Of a DNA stretch of 35,354 nucleotides, positions 16,848 through 25,748 are shown in pieces. The stretch spans positions 1 to 35,354 of the forward strand of contig JAFQFI010000030.1 of assembly GCA_017398655.1 (NCBI GenBank), in the 5' to 3' direction. Each line of letters begins with the position of its first letter. Within the stretch, counting starts at the first letter, position 1. Under the pieces are notes generated by a model, which searched no databases, was not told the DNA's origin, and saw only the letters and a program-made list of their open reading frames with translations. Origin of the DNA: Clostridia bacterium (lineage in GTDB: Bacteria; Bacillota; Clostridia; Christensenellales; UBA1242). The translations under genes were made by a program, and so were the position numbers.

Positions 16848-17105
16848 ATGGCAAAAATTACAGAAAATACAACAATTGGAGAGATTTTAAAAAACTATTC
16901 TAATGCAAAAGATGTTTTAACAGGTTTTGGTATGCATTGTTTTGCTTGTCCTATGAGCCAAATGGAAACTATTGCAGAAGCAGGTATGGTGCATGGTCTT
17001 GATATTGAATTTATGCTTAATAAATTGAACGAAGATTTGGTTGCTAATAAAGAAGAAAAAACTTGTAGTAAAAAATCTTGTGGTTGTAAAGCAAAAAAAG
17101 ATTAA
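16848..17105 (+). CDS. DUF1858 domain protein (redox-disulfide type)
   Basis: An 85-residue protein whose first 65 residues are a DUF1858 domain (ScdA/hybrid-cluster-protein-associated disulfide type). The signature is visible: TTIGEILKNYSNAKDVLTGFGMHCFACPMS, written here as two blocks, TTIGEIL at 8-14 and GMHCFACP at 28-35, with Cys31 and Cys34 forming the C-x-x-C pair. A Lys/Cys-rich tail adds Cys73, Cys78 and Cys80, which could bind metal. Domains of this type are linked to redox or iron-sulfur biology in anaerobes, but the role of stand-alone copies is unknown. TAGGAG precedes the start. The next gene, a tiny DUF1540 protein, is 87 bases downstream with a shared terminator. Confidence 0.9.
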   Translation: MAKITENTTIGEILKNYSNAKDVLTGFGMHCFACPMSQMETIAEAGMVHGLDIEFMLNKLNEDLVANKEEKTCSKKSCGCKAKKD

Positions 17106-17192
17106 TAAAATTAAACAACTAAAAACAAACAAATATTAAAAGTATAAAATTAAACTTTAAACAAAAACTAATTAGGTAATAGGAGGTTTAAA

Positions 17193-17354
17193 GTGAAAAA
17201 TAAAACTAAGTTAGAAACAAATGTATGTTGTAATGTTTGTGATTGTTGTTATAATGTTAATGGTTGTATGTGCAATAGAGATAATATACAAATAACAGGC
17301 GAGATGAATAATGAAAAATCTCATTTCTGTAAAAGTTTTAAGTGTAAAGATTAA
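17193..17354 (+). CDS. DUF1540-like mini-protein, 53 residues
   Basis: A short gene starting with GTG, directly behind an excellent ribosome binding site AGGAGGTTT (17181-17189). The product has 10 cysteines or metal-type ligands in 53 residues: CCNVCDCCYNVNGCMC at residues 12-27, then NIQITG, then FCKSFKC at 45-51. This fits the DUF1540 pattern (Cys, Cys, YN, Cys, I-x-I, C-x-x-F) also seen in the protein at 755-1072. A terminator begins 16 bases after the stop. It probably shares a transcript with the DUF1858 gene. Likely a metal-binding mini-protein; function is unknown. Confidence 0.8.
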   Translation: MKNKTKLETNVCCNVCDCCYNVNGCMCNRDNIQITGEMNNEKSHFCKSFKCKD

Positions 17355-17369
17355 TAATTAAAAATAATA

Positions 17370-17402
17370 ACACAGGTAAAGTAAAACCTGTGTTTTTTTT
17401 TA
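17370..17402 (+). terminator. Terminator after the DUF1858-DUF1540 pair
   Basis: Stem ACACAGGT/ACCTGTGT with a 9-base loop followed by a run of nine T. Confidence 0.9.
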
Positions 17403-17715
17403 TTATATATATATTATTATATTTATATATATTGTTCTTTATTATATAAAGGTTATGGCATAGGTGTAATGTCTATGTGTAGTGTAGTATTGCTAAATTT
17501 ACTTATTTAAAAGTTTGTTTATACTGTATCTTATAAATAAAGATTATTATTTATTTAAAAGTAGTTGTTTTGTATATCTATAATATCTGTTTTTGTTATA
17601 TATAAAAAACATTAAAAATAGTACCTTTTTTAAAGGTTAAAAGGGTACTCCTTTTGTGCAGTTTGCACAAAGATTTGAAAATCATTTTTTTGGTCATTTT
17701 TTTAAAAAAAAGGGG
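17403..17715. other. Gene-free stretch with tandem hairpins, upstream of the S10 promoter
   Basis: No credible coding frame. The first 170 bases are plain AT-rich DNA. A perfect TATAAT lies at 17579-17584 without a good -35. It is followed by an 11-bp hairpin (17620-17630 with 17639-17649, loop of 8), then an 8-bp perfect hairpin TTTGTGCA/TGCACAAA (17653-17671, loop GTT), then a weak GATT/AATC hairpin (17672-17683) with a T-run. This could be a small structured RNA of about 100 bases ending near 17692, or DNA-level structure. Confidence 0.35.
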
Positions 17716-17744
17716 TTGACGAGTGGACAATTGTGTAGTAATAT
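17716..17744 (+). promoter_or_regulatory. Main promoter of the S10-spc-alpha cluster
   Basis: -35 TTGACG (17716-17721), 17-base spacer, -10 TAATAT (17739-17744). Transcription is expected from about 17751, leaving a leader of roughly 190 bases before rpsJ. Confidence 0.65.
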
Positions 17745-17750
17745 TGTATC

Positions 17751-17942
17751 ACCGTGAAAAAATGGGTTGAAGCGCAAAGTTACTATTTTTAGCAGCAAAA
17801 ATAGAGAATTTGTGTGGACAAGTTTGAATTAAATTCAAGCGAACTGACGAAAAATCTTTAAATAAGATTTTTTTTAAAGAGTATTTGGTACGACACACAC
17901 GGTAAAGTGTATCAAATAGTCAGTATGGGATAAGGAGAGAAA
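17751..17942 (+). promoter_or_regulatory. Structured leader of the S10 operon, candidate attenuator
   Basis: Four elements in order: a perfect 8-bp hairpin CTATTTTT/AAAAATAG (17783-17804); a palindrome TTGAATT-A-AATTCAA (17824-17838); an intrinsic terminator (17850-17875); and an 11-bp hairpin (17882-17892 with 17908-17918) ending 13 bases before the AAGGAG of rpsJ. In E. coli the S10 leader binds L4 and causes attenuation; this leader may do a similar job but shows no primary sequence match that I can recognise. Confidence 0.5.
17850..17875 (+). terminator. Intrinsic terminator inside the S10 leader
   Basis: Stem AAAAATCTT/AAGATTTTT with loop TAAAT and a run of eight T, lying 67 bases before rpsJ and downstream of the main promoter. 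It has few G-C pairs, so it would be conditional at best. Confidence 0.5.
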
Positions 17943-18251
17943 ATGGCAACACAAAAAATTAGAATTAAGTTAAAATCTTATGACCACAACTTGATTGATC
18001 TTGCTACAACAAGAATAATGGATGCAGCATCAAAATCAGGTTCACAAGTTGCTGGTCCAATACCACTTCCAACAGAGAAGGAAGTAGTAACAATCATCAG
18101 AGCACCTCATAAATATAAAGATAGTCGTGAGCAATTTGAGATGCGTACACACAAAAGAATTATTGATATTTACACACCATCAAGCAAGGCAGTAGATTCA
18201 CTTATGAAACTTGACCTTCCAGCAGGTGTTGATATCAACATTAAATTATAA
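17943..18251 (+). CDS. rpsJ: 30S ribosomal protein S10
   Basis: A 102-residue S10 of normal length. It begins [16 protein letters not shown] and carries the conserved [20 protein letters not shown] loop block (about 41-60), followed by [12 protein letters not shown]10 sits in the 30S head and, as NusE with NusB, also takes part in antitermination. AAGGAG is correctly spaced. It is the first gene of the 32-gene ribosomal cluster, and the next start lies 20 bases downstream. Confidence 0.98.
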   Translation: MATQKIRIKLKSYDHNLIDLATTRIMDAASKSGSQVAGPIPLPTEKEVVTIIRAPHKYKDSREQFEMRTHKRIIDIYTPSSKAVDSLMKLDLPAGVDINIKL

Positions 18252-18271
18252 GGTTGAGAGGTGAGCATATT

Positions 18272-18907
18272 ATGGAAAAAGCAATTTTAGGAAAAAAATT
18301 GGGTATGACACAAGTTTTCGACCTTGATGGCAAAGTTACCCCAGTAACAGTTATCTTAGCAGGACCTTGCACAGTAGTTCAAAAGAAAACAGTTGATAAA
18401 GATGGCTACGATGCAGTTGTTGTAGGTTTTGGCGAAGCAAAAGAAAAATCAAAAAACAAACCAGAACTTGGTTTATTCAAAAAAGCAAATGTTGAAGTTA
18501 AAAAATATTTAAAAGAATTTAAACTTGACAATTTTGCAGAACTTGAAGTTGGTAACGAAATTAAATGTTCTGTTTTCAACGAAGGTGATTTAGTTGATGT
18601 AACAGGAACAACTAAAGGTCATGGTTTTAGTGGTAACATCAAAAGATGGAATGCACACAGATTAAAAATGACTCACGGTACAGGTCCTGTACACAGAGAA
18701 GTTGGTTCTTTAAGTGCTAACTCAACTCCAAGCAGAGTTTTCAAAAATCACAAAATGCCGGGACAATATGGTAACGAACAAGTTACAAAACAAAATTTAA
18801 AAGTCGTTAAAGTTGATGAGGAAAGAAACCTTATATTAGTTAAAGGTAGTATCCCAGGAAGCAAAGACAGCCTCGTATCAATTAGCAGTGCTAAAAAAGC
18901 TAAATAA
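18272..18907 (+). CDS. rplC: 50S ribosomal protein L3
   Basis: 211 residues from ATG 18272. The frame extends back to a TTG at 18254, but L3 proteins begin with the block [13 protein letters not shown], which starts at residue 4 here, and GAGAGGTGA lies between the two. Signature blocks [15 protein letters not shown] and [11 protein letters not shown] and [11 protein letters not shown] are present, the region that reaches into the peptidyl-transferase centre. L3 is one of the two assembly initiators of the 50S subunit. Confidence 0.97.
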   Translation: MEKAILGKKLGMTQVFDLDGKVTPVTVILAGPCTVVQKKTVDKDGYDAVVVGFGEAKEKSKNKPELGLFKKANVEVKKYLKEFKLDNFAELEVGNEIKCSVFNEGDLVDVTGTTKGHGFSGNIKRWNAHRLKMTHGTGPVHREVGSLSANSTPSRVFKNHKMPGQYGNEQVTKQNLKVVKVDEERNLILVKGSIPGSKDSLVSISSAKKAK

Positions 18908-18918
18908 GGAGTACAATA

Positions 18919-19545
18919 ATGCCTAAAGTTAAAGTTTATAACACAAAAGCAGAAGTTGTTGGCCAAACTACATTAAGTGATGAAGTTTTTGGTTGCGAAT
19001 ACAACGAAGCTCTTATTCATCAAGTAGTTGTTGCTTATAACAACAATCAAAGACAAGGTACAAAATCAGCTCTTCTTCGTAGCGAAGTTAGAGGTCATGC
19101 TAAAAAACCTTGGAGACAAAAAGGCACTGGTAGAGCAAGACAAGGTTCAACTAAGAGTGCACAATGGAAGGGTGGCGGTATAATTTTTGCACCAAAGCCA
19201 AGAGATTTTTCTCAAAAAGTAAACAAAACTATGAAAGTTGCAGCATTTAAGAGTGCAATCAGTGCTAAACTTGCTGACAGCGAAGTTGTTGTTTTAGATG
19301 CAGTTACACTTGTAGAACCAAAAACAAAATTAGTTCAAGAAATTTTAAACAACTTTAAAGTTGATGGAAAAAATGTAATGTTTGTTTTAAAAGAAAAAGA
19401 TGATACAGTTCTTCGTGCTTCAAACAACATTCCAAACCTTAAAGTTACTTACGCTGATGTATTGGGAACTTACGATATTGTTGCAAATTCTAAACTTTAC
19501 ATCACAAAAGATGCTATCAAAAAGTTAGAGGAGGCCTATAAATAA
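18919..19545 (+). CDS. rplD: 50S ribosomal protein L4
   Basis: 208 residues. The extended tunnel loop is visible at about 58-80 ([20 protein letters not shown]) and is followed by [14 protein letters not shown]4 lines the exit tunnel and, in E. coli, represses its own operon through the S10 leader; the structured leader at 17751-17942 would be the matching target if that control exists here. AAGGAG precedes the start. The stop overlaps the rplW start as TAATG. Confidence 0.98.
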   Translation: MPKVKVYNTKAEVVGQTTLSDEVFGCEYNEALIHQVVVAYNNNQRQGTKSALLRSEVRGHAKKPWRQKGTGRARQGSTKSAQWKGGGIIFAPKPRDFSQKVNKTMKVAAFKSAISAKLADSEVVVLDAVTLVEPKTKLVQEILNNFKVDGKNVMFVLKEKDDTVLRASNNIPNLKVTYADVLGTYDIVANSKLYITKDAIKKLEEAYK

Positions 19546-19847
19546 TGAGTGCATACGATATTATTAAGAAACCACTTCTTTCAGAAAAAAGCTACGCAAC
19601 AATTTCTGACAAGAAATACACATTTGTTGTTGATATCAACGCAAATAAAATTCAAATTAAACAAGCTGTTGAAGAAATCTTCAAAGTAAAAGTTAAACAA
19701 GTTAATACCTTAATTGTTAAAGGTAAAGAAAAAAGACAAAATACAAAAAATGGTAGAAGCGTTGGTCGCACAAGCGATTATAAAAAAGCTATTGTTTGGT
19801 TAACAAATGAAAGCAAACCAATCGAATTCTTTGAAAGTTTGAACTAA
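19545..19847 (+). CDS. rplW: 50S ribosomal protein L23
   Basis: 100 residues. It begins [14 protein letters not shown], the L23 signature, and has the conserved region [20 protein letters not shown] before a basic loop. L23 lies at the tunnel exit and is the docking site for signal recognition particle and trigger factor. GAGGAGG lies in the end of rplD, and the one-base overlap implies translational coupling. Confidence 0.98.
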   Translation: MSAYDIIKKPLLSEKSYATISDKKYTFVVDINANKIQIKQAVEEIFKVKVKQVNTLIVKGKEKRQNTKNGRSVGRTSDYKKAIVWLTNESKPIEFFESLN

Positions 19848-19864
19848 GGTAGGAGAAGAGAAAG

Positions 19865-20689
19865 ATGGCAATAAAAAGACATAATCCAACCACACCAGCT
19901 CAAAGATTTTTAACAACTCAAGATTTTTCAGAACTTACTAAAAAGAAACCTGAAAAATCACTTCTTGCTGTTAAAAACAAGAAGGGTGGCAGAAATGCTC
20001 AAGGTAAAATCACAGTTAGACACATTGGTGGTGGTAACAGACAAAAATATAGAATGATTGAATTTAAAAGAAATCATGATAATGTTCCAGCAAGGGTTGA
20101 AGCTATTGAATATGACCCAAACAGAACAGCAAACATCGCATTACTTTATTATGCAGATGGTTCAAAATCATACATCCTCGCTCCTGTAGGCCTTAATGTT
20201 GGCGACAAAGTTATGAGTGGTGTAGAAGTTGAAGTAAAAGTCGGCAATTGTATGCCTTTAAGAAACATACCTGTTGGTAGCGTTGTTCATAACATTGAAC
20301 TTCGTCCTAACCAAGGTGCTAAAATTGCAAGAGCTGCTGGTATTGCTGCAAGACTTATGGCTAAAGAAGGTAAGTATGCAACATTAAAAATGCCAAGTGG
20401 TGAAATGAGACTTGTTCCTATTGATTGCAGAGCAACAATTGGTCAAGTAGGCAATTTAGACCATGAAATTATGTCTATTGGTAAGGCAGGAAGAAAAAGA
20501 CATATGGGTGTAAGACCATCAGTTCGTGGTGTTGTTATGAACCCTTGTGATCACCCACATGGTGGTGGTGAAGGTAAATCTCCTGTTGGTATGGCAAGTC
20601 CTGTCACACCTTGGGGTAAACCTGCTCTTGGACTTAAAACAAGAAATAAGAAAAAGAACACTAATAAATTTATTATTAGTAGGTCTTAA
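19865..20689 (+). CDS. rplB: 50S ribosomal protein L2
   Basis: 274 residues. Blocks [31 protein letters not shown] and the C-terminal [18 protein letters not shown] are diagnostic; the His at about 230 in the last block is the one close to the peptidyl-transferase centre. L2 bridges the subunits and is needed for subunit joining and peptide-bond formation. TAGGAG lies about 10 bases before the start. Confidence 0.98.
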   Translation: MAIKRHNPTTPAQRFLTTQDFSELTKKKPEKSLLAVKNKKGGRNAQGKITVRHIGGGNRQKYRMIEFKRNHDNVPARVEAIEYDPNRTANIALLYYADGSKSYILAPVGLNVGDKVMSGVEVEVKVGNCMPLRNIPVGSVVHNIELRPNQGAKIARAAGIAARLMAKEGKYATLKMPSGEMRLVPIDCRATIGQVGNLDHEIMSIGKAGRKRHMGVRPSVRGVVMNPCDHPHGGGEGKSPVGMASPVTPWGKPALGLKTRNKKKNTNKFIISRS

Positions 20690-20711
20690 TTTTACAAGGA
20701 GTTATTGAAAG

Positions 20712-20987
20712 ATGAGTAGATCATTAAAGAAAAAACCTTTCGTTGAACAAAAATTGTTCAATCGTGTTAAAGAGTTAAACGAATCTAATACTAAAAAACC
20801 TATTAAAACATGGTCCAGAGCTTCTGTAATTTATCCTGATTTTGTTGGACACACAATCGCTGTCCACAATGGCAAAAAACATATTCCAGTTTATTGCACA
20901 GCTGAAATGGTTGGTTATAAACTTGGTGAATTTGCCCCTACAAGAACTTTTAGAGGTCATGGCGCTGACAAGGCTAAGGGTAAGTAA
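20712..20987 (+). CDS. rpsS: 30S ribosomal protein S19
   Basis: 91 residues. It begins [14 protein letters not shown] and contains [20 protein letters not shown] and the C-terminal [13 protein letters not shown], all typical of S19. It forms part of the 30S head beside S13. AAGGAG precedes the ATG. Confidence 0.98.
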   Translation: MSRSLKKKPFVEQKLFNRVKELNESNTKKPIKTWSRASVIYPDFVGHTIAVHNGKKHIPVYCTAEMVGYKLGEFAPTRTFRGHGADKAKGK

Positions 20988-21001
20988 GGAGAAGTAGAAA
21001 A

Positions 21002-21388
21002 ATGGCAAAAAGAATGAAAGAAAAAACTGAAAGAATTAACAAAACAAGAGATACAAGACCTTATGCTACTGCAAAATTCTTAAGAATTAGCAATACAAAA
21101 CTTGATATCATTATGGACCTTGTAAGAGGTAAAAGTTATGCAGACGCTGTTGCTATTTTAGCTAATACTCCTAATAAAGCAGCAGAACTTGTTTGCAAAG
21201 TTGTTGAATCAGCTGGTGCAAATGCTGAAAACAATAAAGGTCTTAACAAACAAGACCTATATGTAGCAGAAATTTATTCTGGTCAAGGTGCTACATACAA
21301 AAGACAAAACATCAGAGGTAGAGGCAGAGTTGACCAAATTTTAAAAAGAACAAGCCATATAAAAGTTATATTGGACGTGGCTAAGTAA
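21002..21388 (+). CDS. rplV: 50S ribosomal protein L22
   Basis: 128 residues, slightly longer than the usual 110-115 because of a 20-residue basic N-terminal segment. The body shows YATAKFLRISNTKLDIIMDL and VRGKSYADAVAILANTPNKA. The tunnel beta-hairpin is at about 95-120 (GATYKRQNIRGRGRVDQI). AAGGAG precedes the start. Confidence 0.97.
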   Translation: MAKRMKEKTERINKTRDTRPYATAKFLRISNTKLDIIMDLVRGKSYADAVAILANTPNKAAELVCKVVESAGANAENNKGLNKQDLYVAEIYSGQGATYKRQNIRGRGRVDQILKRTSHIKVILDVAK

Positions 21389-21403
21389 GGTAAAGGAGCA
21401 AAT

Positions 21404-22084
21404 ATGGGACAAAAAGTTAGTCCAAACGGACTTAGAATTGGAATCAATAAAGGTTGGAATTCTTTGTGGTATGTTGGCAAAGCCGATTTTGCTAAAAACC
21501 TTAAAGAAGACAATACAATTAGAACCTTTATTAAAAATAAATATTATGCATGTGCTATTTCAAAAGTTGTTATTGAAAGAACTGCAAAAAGAGTAATTGT
21601 AAATGTTTTCACAGCTCGCCCAGGTGTTCTTATTGGTCAAAAGGGTGCTGGTGTTGAAACATTAAAGAAAGAAGTTATGAAGCTTACAAAAGCAGAATCA
21701 ATTTCTATCAACATTAAAGAAATTAAAAATCCTGATACAGATGCAACTTTAATTGCAGAAAGCATTGCTGGACAACTTGAAAAGCGTGTACACTTCAGAC
21801 GCGCTATGAAAACAGCTATGCAAAAAGCTATGAAAGCTGGCGTTAAAGGTATCAAAACAATGGTTGGTGGCCGTTTAGATGGTGCTGACATTGCAAGAAG
21901 TGAAAAATATCATCAAGGTAGTTTACCATTGCAAACTTTAAGAGCAGATATCGATTATGGTTTTGCTCAAGCAAAAACTACTTTTGGTATTTTAGGAATC
22001 AAAGTTTGGGTATATAACGGTGAAATATATTCAAAAAAGGCTCCTGTTGCTAAAGAGGAGGTAAAGAATAATGTTAATGCCTAA
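21404..22084 (+). CDS. rpsC: 30S ribosomal protein S3
   Basis: 226 residues. It begins [19 protein letters not shown] and has a type II KH domain with the GQKG loop ([17 protein letters not shown], about 69-85). The C-terminal domain has [21 protein letters not shown]3 lies at the mRNA entry channel. Its last 14 bases overlap rplP, and the GAGGAGG of rplP is inside its coding region. Confidence 0.98.
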   Translation: MGQKVSPNGLRIGINKGWNSLWYVGKADFAKNLKEDNTIRTFIKNKYYACAISKVVIERTAKRVIVNVFTARPGVLIGQKGAGVETLKKEVMKLTKAESISINIKEIKNPDTDATLIAESIAGQLEKRVHFRRAMKTAMQKAMKAGVKGIKTMVGGRLDGADIARSEKYHQGSLPLQTLRADIDYGFAQAKTTFGILGIKVWVYNGEIYSKKAPVAKEEVKNNVNA

Positions 22085-22529
22085 AAAAGTAAAAAGAAGA
22101 AAAGTTCATCGTGGTAGAATGAAAGGTATTGCTACCAGAGGAAACAAACTTGCTTATGGTGATTATGGTTTGGCTACTACTGAACCATGCTGGATTACTT
22201 CAAACCAAATTGAAGCAGCTCGTATCGCTATGACAAGATATATCAAAAGAGGTGGTAAGGTTTGGATTGATATTTTCCCAGACAAACCAATCACTAAAAA
22301 ACCTGCTGAAACTCGTATGGGTAGTGGTAAAGGTAATCCTGAATTTTGGGTTGCAGTTGTTAAACCAGGCAGAATACTTTTCGAAATGAAAGGTGTTGCT
22401 GAAGAAGTTGCTCGTGAAGCACTTAGACTTGCTGGACATAAACTTCCTTGCACAACAAAATTTGTAAAGAGAGAAGTATCTTCTACCCCTGCTGCTGAGG
22501 AAAATGTTGTAGAAGGTGGTGCAGTTTAA
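22071..22529 (+). CDS. rplP: 50S ribosomal protein L16
   Basis: 152 residues. The canonical L16 start [19 protein letters not shown] fixes the ATG at 22071, overlapping rpsC by 14 bases, so translation is likely coupled. The conserved [20 protein letters not shown] block (about 82-101) is present. A roughly 10-residue Ala/Glu-rich tail after REVSS is extra. L16 contacts the A-site tRNA elbow. Confidence 0.98.
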   Translation: MLMPKKVKRRKVHRGRMKGIATRGNKLAYGDYGLATTEPCWITSNQIEAARIAMTRYIKRGGKVWIDIFPDKPITKKPAETRMGSGKGNPEFWVAVVKPGRILFEMKGVAEEVAREALRLAGHKLPCTTKFVKREVSSTPAAEENVVEGGAV

Positions 22530-22753
22530 TGAAAATTAAAGAAATTAGAAACTTAACTAATGACGAGTTAAATGCAAAATTAGTTGCAATTAAATCTGAA
22601 TTATTCAATTTAAGATTTCAACATGCAACAGGCAATCTTGCAAATCCAATGCTTTTAAACTCTTTGAAAAAAGACATTGCAAAAATTAAAACTGTTCTTA
22701 CTGAAAGAGAGTTAAATATCAACACTAACTCTGATAAAAAGGCTAAGGCATAG
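22529..22753 (+). CDS. rpmC: 50S ribosomal protein L29
   Basis: 74 residues, all helical. KIKEIRNLTNDELNAKL and the signature KSELFNLRFQHATGNLANP are clear, followed by a basic C-terminal helix with a 10-residue extension. L29 lies near L23 at the tunnel exit. The start overlaps the rplP stop (TAATG), with AAGGTGG inside rplP. It ends in TAG. Confidence 0.97.
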   Translation: MKIKEIRNLTNDELNAKLVAIKSELFNLRFQHATGNLANPMLLNSLKKDIAKIKTVLTERELNINTNSDKKAKA

Positions 22754-22764
22754 GAGTATAGAAG

Positions 22765-23025
22765 ATGGAAGAAAAAAGAAATAATAGAAAAACAAAAATT
22801 GGTGTTGTTGTAAGTGATAAAATGGAAAAAACTTGTGTAGTTTCCGTTGTTTCAAATGTTAAACACCCACTTTATAAAAAAGTCGTAAAAGTTACTAAAA
22901 AGTTTAAAGTACACGATGAAAATAATGAATGCAAAGTTGGCGATACTGTAGAAATTATGGAAACTCGTCCAATTAGCAAAACAACTCATTTTAGACTTCT
23001 TAGAATCGTAGAGAAAGCTAAGTAA
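22765..23025 (+). CDS. rpsQ: 30S ribosomal protein S17
   Basis: 86 residues, one OB-fold. [19 protein letters not shown] and [20 protein letters not shown] and [13 protein letters not shown] are diagnostic. It binds 16S rRNA early in 30S assembly. TAGGAG lies just before the start. Confidence 0.98.
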   Translation: MEEKRNNRKTKIGVVVSDKMEKTCVVSVVSNVKHPLYKKVVKVTKKFKVHDENNECKVGDTVEIMETRPISKTTHFRLLRIVEKAK

Positions 23026-23042
23026 TAGGAGGAAAGATAGTT

Positions 23043-23411
23043 ATGATTCAACCACAAACAAGATTAAAGGTTGCTGACAACACAGGTGCAAAAATAATTA
23101 TGTGTATTAGAGTACTTGGTGGATCTTTTAGAAGAAGTGGCAATATTGGTGATGTAATTATTGCTTCTGTTAAAAAAGCTACTCCTGGTGGAGTTGTTAA
23201 AAAAGGCGATGTTGTTAAAGCTGTTATTGTTAGAACAAGTAAAGGTGTTCAAAGACAAGATGGTTCAAGCATTAGATTTGACGACAATGCTGCTGTTATT
23301 ATTGACAATCAAAAACAACCAAAAGGTACTCGTATCTTTGGACCAGTTGCAAGGGAACTTAGAGAAAATGGCTATATGAAGATTGTTTCCTTAGCACCTG
23401 AGGTATTGTAA
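23043..23411 (+). CDS. rplN: 50S ribosomal protein L14
   Basis: 122 residues, the exact family length. [37 protein letters not shown] and [20 protein letters not shown] are clear. L14 forms an intersubunit bridge and binds the silencing factor RsfS. TAGGAGG precedes the start. Confidence 0.98.
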   Translation: MIQPQTRLKVADNTGAKIIMCIRVLGGSFRRSGNIGDVIIASVKKATPGGVVKKGDVVKAVIVRTSKGVQRQDGSSIRFDDNAAVIIDNQKQPKGTRIFGPVARELRENGYMKIVSLAPEVL

Positions 23412-23425
23412 GGAGATAAGAAAAT

Positions 23426-23965
23426 ATGGCTAAATTAAACATTAAAAAAGGTGATACAGTTTTAGTTCTCACTGGTAAAGATAGTAATAAAACAGCAGAA
23501 GTTTTGGAATGCTTCCCAGCAGAAAACAAAGTTACTGTTAAAGGTATCAATGTTTTAGTTAAACACAACAAACCAAGATCTGCTCAAGATAAAGGTGGAA
23601 TTGTTAAAGTTGAAGGAAAACTTCCTGTAAGTAATGTTATGGTTGTTTGCCCAACTTGCAACAAAGCTACAAGAGTTGCAATCAAAGTTGACGAAAAAGG
23701 CAACAAAGTAAGAGTTTGCAAAAAATGTGGTGCTACTTTAGATGCTGCTAAAAAAGCAACAGCTAAAAAAGCAACAACAAAAACTGCTGAAGTAAAAGCA
23801 GAAGAAAAACCAGCTGCAAAGAAAGCAACAAAAGCTCCAGCAGCTAAAGCAACTGCAAAAACAGCAGAAAAGAAAGAAACAAAAAATACAGTAAAAGCAG
23901 AAAAAGCTCCAGCAGCTAAAAAACCAGCTGCAAAGAAAGCAACTGCTAAAAAAGAAGAAAAGTAG
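23426..23965 (+). CDS. rplX: 50S ribosomal protein L24 with an Ala/Lys-rich tail
   Basis: 179 residues, against about 102-105 in most relatives. Residues 1-106 are a normal L24: KKGDTVLVLTGKDSNKTAEV is the KOW motif, and CPTCNK and CKKCGA supply a zinc-type Cys set (75, 78, 98, 101). Residues about 107-179 are almost only Ala, Lys, Thr, Glu and Pro, with repeated PAAKKA and APAAKA units as in histone H1-like tails. The repeats are visible in the DNA as near-identical segments around 23811 and 23929. L24 initiates 50S assembly. AAGGAG precedes the start. It ends in TAG. Confidence 0.95.
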   Translation: MAKLNIKKGDTVLVLTGKDSNKTAEVLECFPAENKVTVKGINVLVKHNKPRSAQDKGGIVKVEGKLPVSNVMVVCPTCNKATRVAIKVDEKGNKVRVCKKCGATLDAAKKATAKKATTKTAEVKAEEKPAAKKATKAPAAKATAKTAEKKETKNTVKAEKAPAAKKPAAKKATAKKEEK

Positions 23966-23977
23966 GAGGTATAGAGA

Positions 23978-24538
23978 ATGGCAACTAATAAAGATACAGC
24001 TAGACTTCGTGAATTCTATAAGAAAACCGTTGCTCCAGCATTGCAAAAAGAATATTCTTACAAGAATGTTATGGAAATTCCAAAAATTGACAAAGTTGTT
24101 GTTTGTATGGGTCTTGGTGCAGTTAAAGATAACTCAAAAAGTTTCAATTTAGCACTTGATGAACTTACAGCTATTACTGGTCAAAAAGCCGTTCCTACAC
24201 TTGCTAAGAAATCAATTTCTAACTTCAAAGTTAGAGAAAACCAAAAAATCGGTGCAAAAGTTACTCTTAGAGGAAATACAATGTATGAATTCTTAGACAG
24301 ACTTATTGCTATTGCTCTTCCAAGAGTTAGAGATTTTAAGGGTGTAAATCCTAAAGCATTTGATGGTAGAGGAAACTACGCCTTGGGTATTAAAGAACAA
24401 TTAATTTTCCCAGAAATTTCCTATGAAAAAGTCGAACAAGTTAGAGGCATGGATGTTATCATTGTTACAACAGCCAAAACTGATAAAGAAGCTTATTCAT
24501 TACTTTCATTAATGGGTATGCCTTTTGCTAAAAGATAA
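23978..24538 (+). CDS. rplE: 50S ribosomal protein L5
   Basis: 186 residues. [20 protein letters not shown] and [20 protein letters not shown] and [19 protein letters not shown] are diagnostic, followed by [20 protein letters not shown]5 binds 5S rRNA and contacts the 30S head. TAGGAGG precedes the start. Confidence 0.98.
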   Translation: MATNKDTARLREFYKKTVAPALQKEYSYKNVMEIPKIDKVVVCMGLGAVKDNSKSFNLALDELTAITGQKAVPTLAKKSISNFKVRENQKIGAKVTLRGNTMYEFLDRLIAIALPRVRDFKGVNPKAFDGRGNYALGIKEQLIFPEISYEKVEQVRGMDVIIVTTAKTDKEAYSLLSLMGMPFAKR

Positions 24539-24560
24539 TTATAAAGAGGTTTAAATAGTT

Positions 24561-24746
24561 ATGGCAAAAAAATCAATGATTAATAAACAACAAAAAAAGC
24601 AAAAATTTACAACTCGTGAATATACAAGGTGTTCAATTTGTGGTCGTCCACATGCTGTATTAAAAAAATATGGTATTTGCAGAATTTGTTTTAGAAACCT
24701 TGCTTATAAAGGTGAAATTCCTGGCGTTAAAAAGTCAAGTTGGTAA
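24561..24746 (+). CDS. rpsZ: 30S ribosomal protein S14, zinc type
   Basis: 61 residues, the short zinc-binding form. Cys24, Cys27, Cys40 and Cys43 form two C-x-x-C pairs (CSICGRP and CRICFR). This is the form that Bacillota use under zinc sufficiency. AGAGGT is a weaker ribosome binding site than those of its neighbours. Confidence 0.98.
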   Translation: MAKKSMINKQQKKQKFTTREYTRCSICGRPHAVLKKYGICRICFRNLAYKGEIPGVKKSSW

Positions 24747-24764
24747 AAAGGAGAAAGAGAGAAA

Positions 24765-25163
24765 ATGATAGTTACTGATCCAATCGCAGATATGCTTACA
24801 AGAGTTCGTAATGCATTGACAATTAAAAAATCAGAAGTTGTTATCCCTGCTTCTAAAACTAAAAATGCTATTGCTGAAATTCTTTTTAACGAAGGATTTA
24901 TCGAAAAATATGAACTTATTGACGACGGCAATTACAAATCAATTAAAGTTACTTTGAAATATGGTCCTAACGGCGAAAAAGTTATTCAAGGTTTAAAGAG
25001 AATTTCAAAACCTGGTTTAAGAGTTTACGCTGAAAGCCACGATATTCCAAGAGTTTTAAATGGTTTAGGCATTGCTATTGTTTCAACAAATAAAGGTATT
25101 ATGACGGATAAAGAGGCTAGAAACCAAAATGTTGGTGGCGAAGTCTTGGCATTCGTTTGGTAA
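24765..25163 (+). CDS. rpsH: 30S ribosomal protein S8
   Basis: 132 residues. [19 protein letters not shown] and the C-terminal [20 protein letters not shown] and GGEVLAFVW are diagnostic. S8 binds the central domain of 16S rRNA; in E. coli it is the repressor of the spc operon. AAGGAG precedes the start. Confidence 0.98.
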   Translation: MIVTDPIADMLTRVRNALTIKKSEVVIPASKTKNAIAEILFNEGFIEKYELIDDGNYKSIKVTLKYGPNGEKVIQGLKRISKPGLRVYAESHDIPRVLNGLGIAIVSTNKGIMTDKEARNQNVGGEVLAFVW

Positions 25164-25179
25164 GGAGGTAGTGTAGAAT

Positions 25180-25725
25180 ATGTCAAGAATAGGAAGATTA
25201 CCAGTTGAAATACCAAACGGTGTTACCGTTACTGTAGATGAAAATAACAATGTTTTGGTTAACGGAAAACTTGGTTCACTTAACCAAAAAGTTGATAAAG
25301 TTATAAAGGTTGAAGTTAAAGACAATCAAGTTGTTTTAACAAGACCAAATGACACTCCAGATGTTAAAGCAAAACACGGTTTATACAGAGTTTTAATCAA
25401 CAATATGGTTAAAGGTGTTAATGAAGGTTTTGCAAAAACTATCATCATTAATGGTGTTGGTTACAAAGCTACAAAACAAGGCAACAAAGTTGTGTTAAAT
25501 ATTGGTTTTTCACACCCAGTTGAACTTGTTGAAGAAAATGGAATTACTTTAGAATGCCCAGATATGACAACTTTAGTTGTTAAAGGCATTTCAAAAGAAC
25601 AAGTTGGTCAATATGCTGCAAAAGTTAGAGGTATTAAACCTGTAGAACCTTATCATGCATACGGATTAAGATATAGCGACGAAGTCGTTGTAAGAAAAGT
25701 CGGAAAAGTTTCTGGTAAGAAATAA
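25180..25725 (+). CDS. rplF: 50S ribosomal protein L6
   Basis: 181 residues, two homologous domains. [18 protein letters not shown] starts the first, and the second ends with [20 protein letters not shown], the L6 signature, plus KGLRY-like GLRYSDE. It lies near the GTPase centre. AAGGAGG precedes the start. Confidence 0.98.
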   Translation: MSRIGRLPVEIPNGVTVTVDENNNVLVNGKLGSLNQKVDKVIKVEVKDNQVVLTRPNDTPDVKAKHGLYRVLINNMVKGVNEGFAKTIIINGVGYKATKQGNKVVLNIGFSHPVELVEENGITLECPDMTTLVVKGISKEQVGQYAAKVRGIKPVEPYHAYGLRYSDEVVVRKVGKVSGKK

Positions 25726-25748
25726 TCAGAGAATGTTTGGAGATAAAT

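Noticed and set aside
17403..17942. tRNA, tmRNA or 6S RNA gene in the gap before rpsJ
   Set aside because: I found no cloverleaf, no T-loop sequence and no long closing stem of the kind these RNAs have.
18254..18271. TTG at 18254 as the start of rplC
   Set aside because: The Shine-Dalgarno-like GAGAGGTGA lies after it, and L3 family proteins begin at the ATG 18272.
23738..24046. Cys/Phe-rich minus-strand frame over the end of rplX
   Set aside because: It is the reverse reading of the Ala/Lys codon repeats (GCA, AAA) in the L24 tail.
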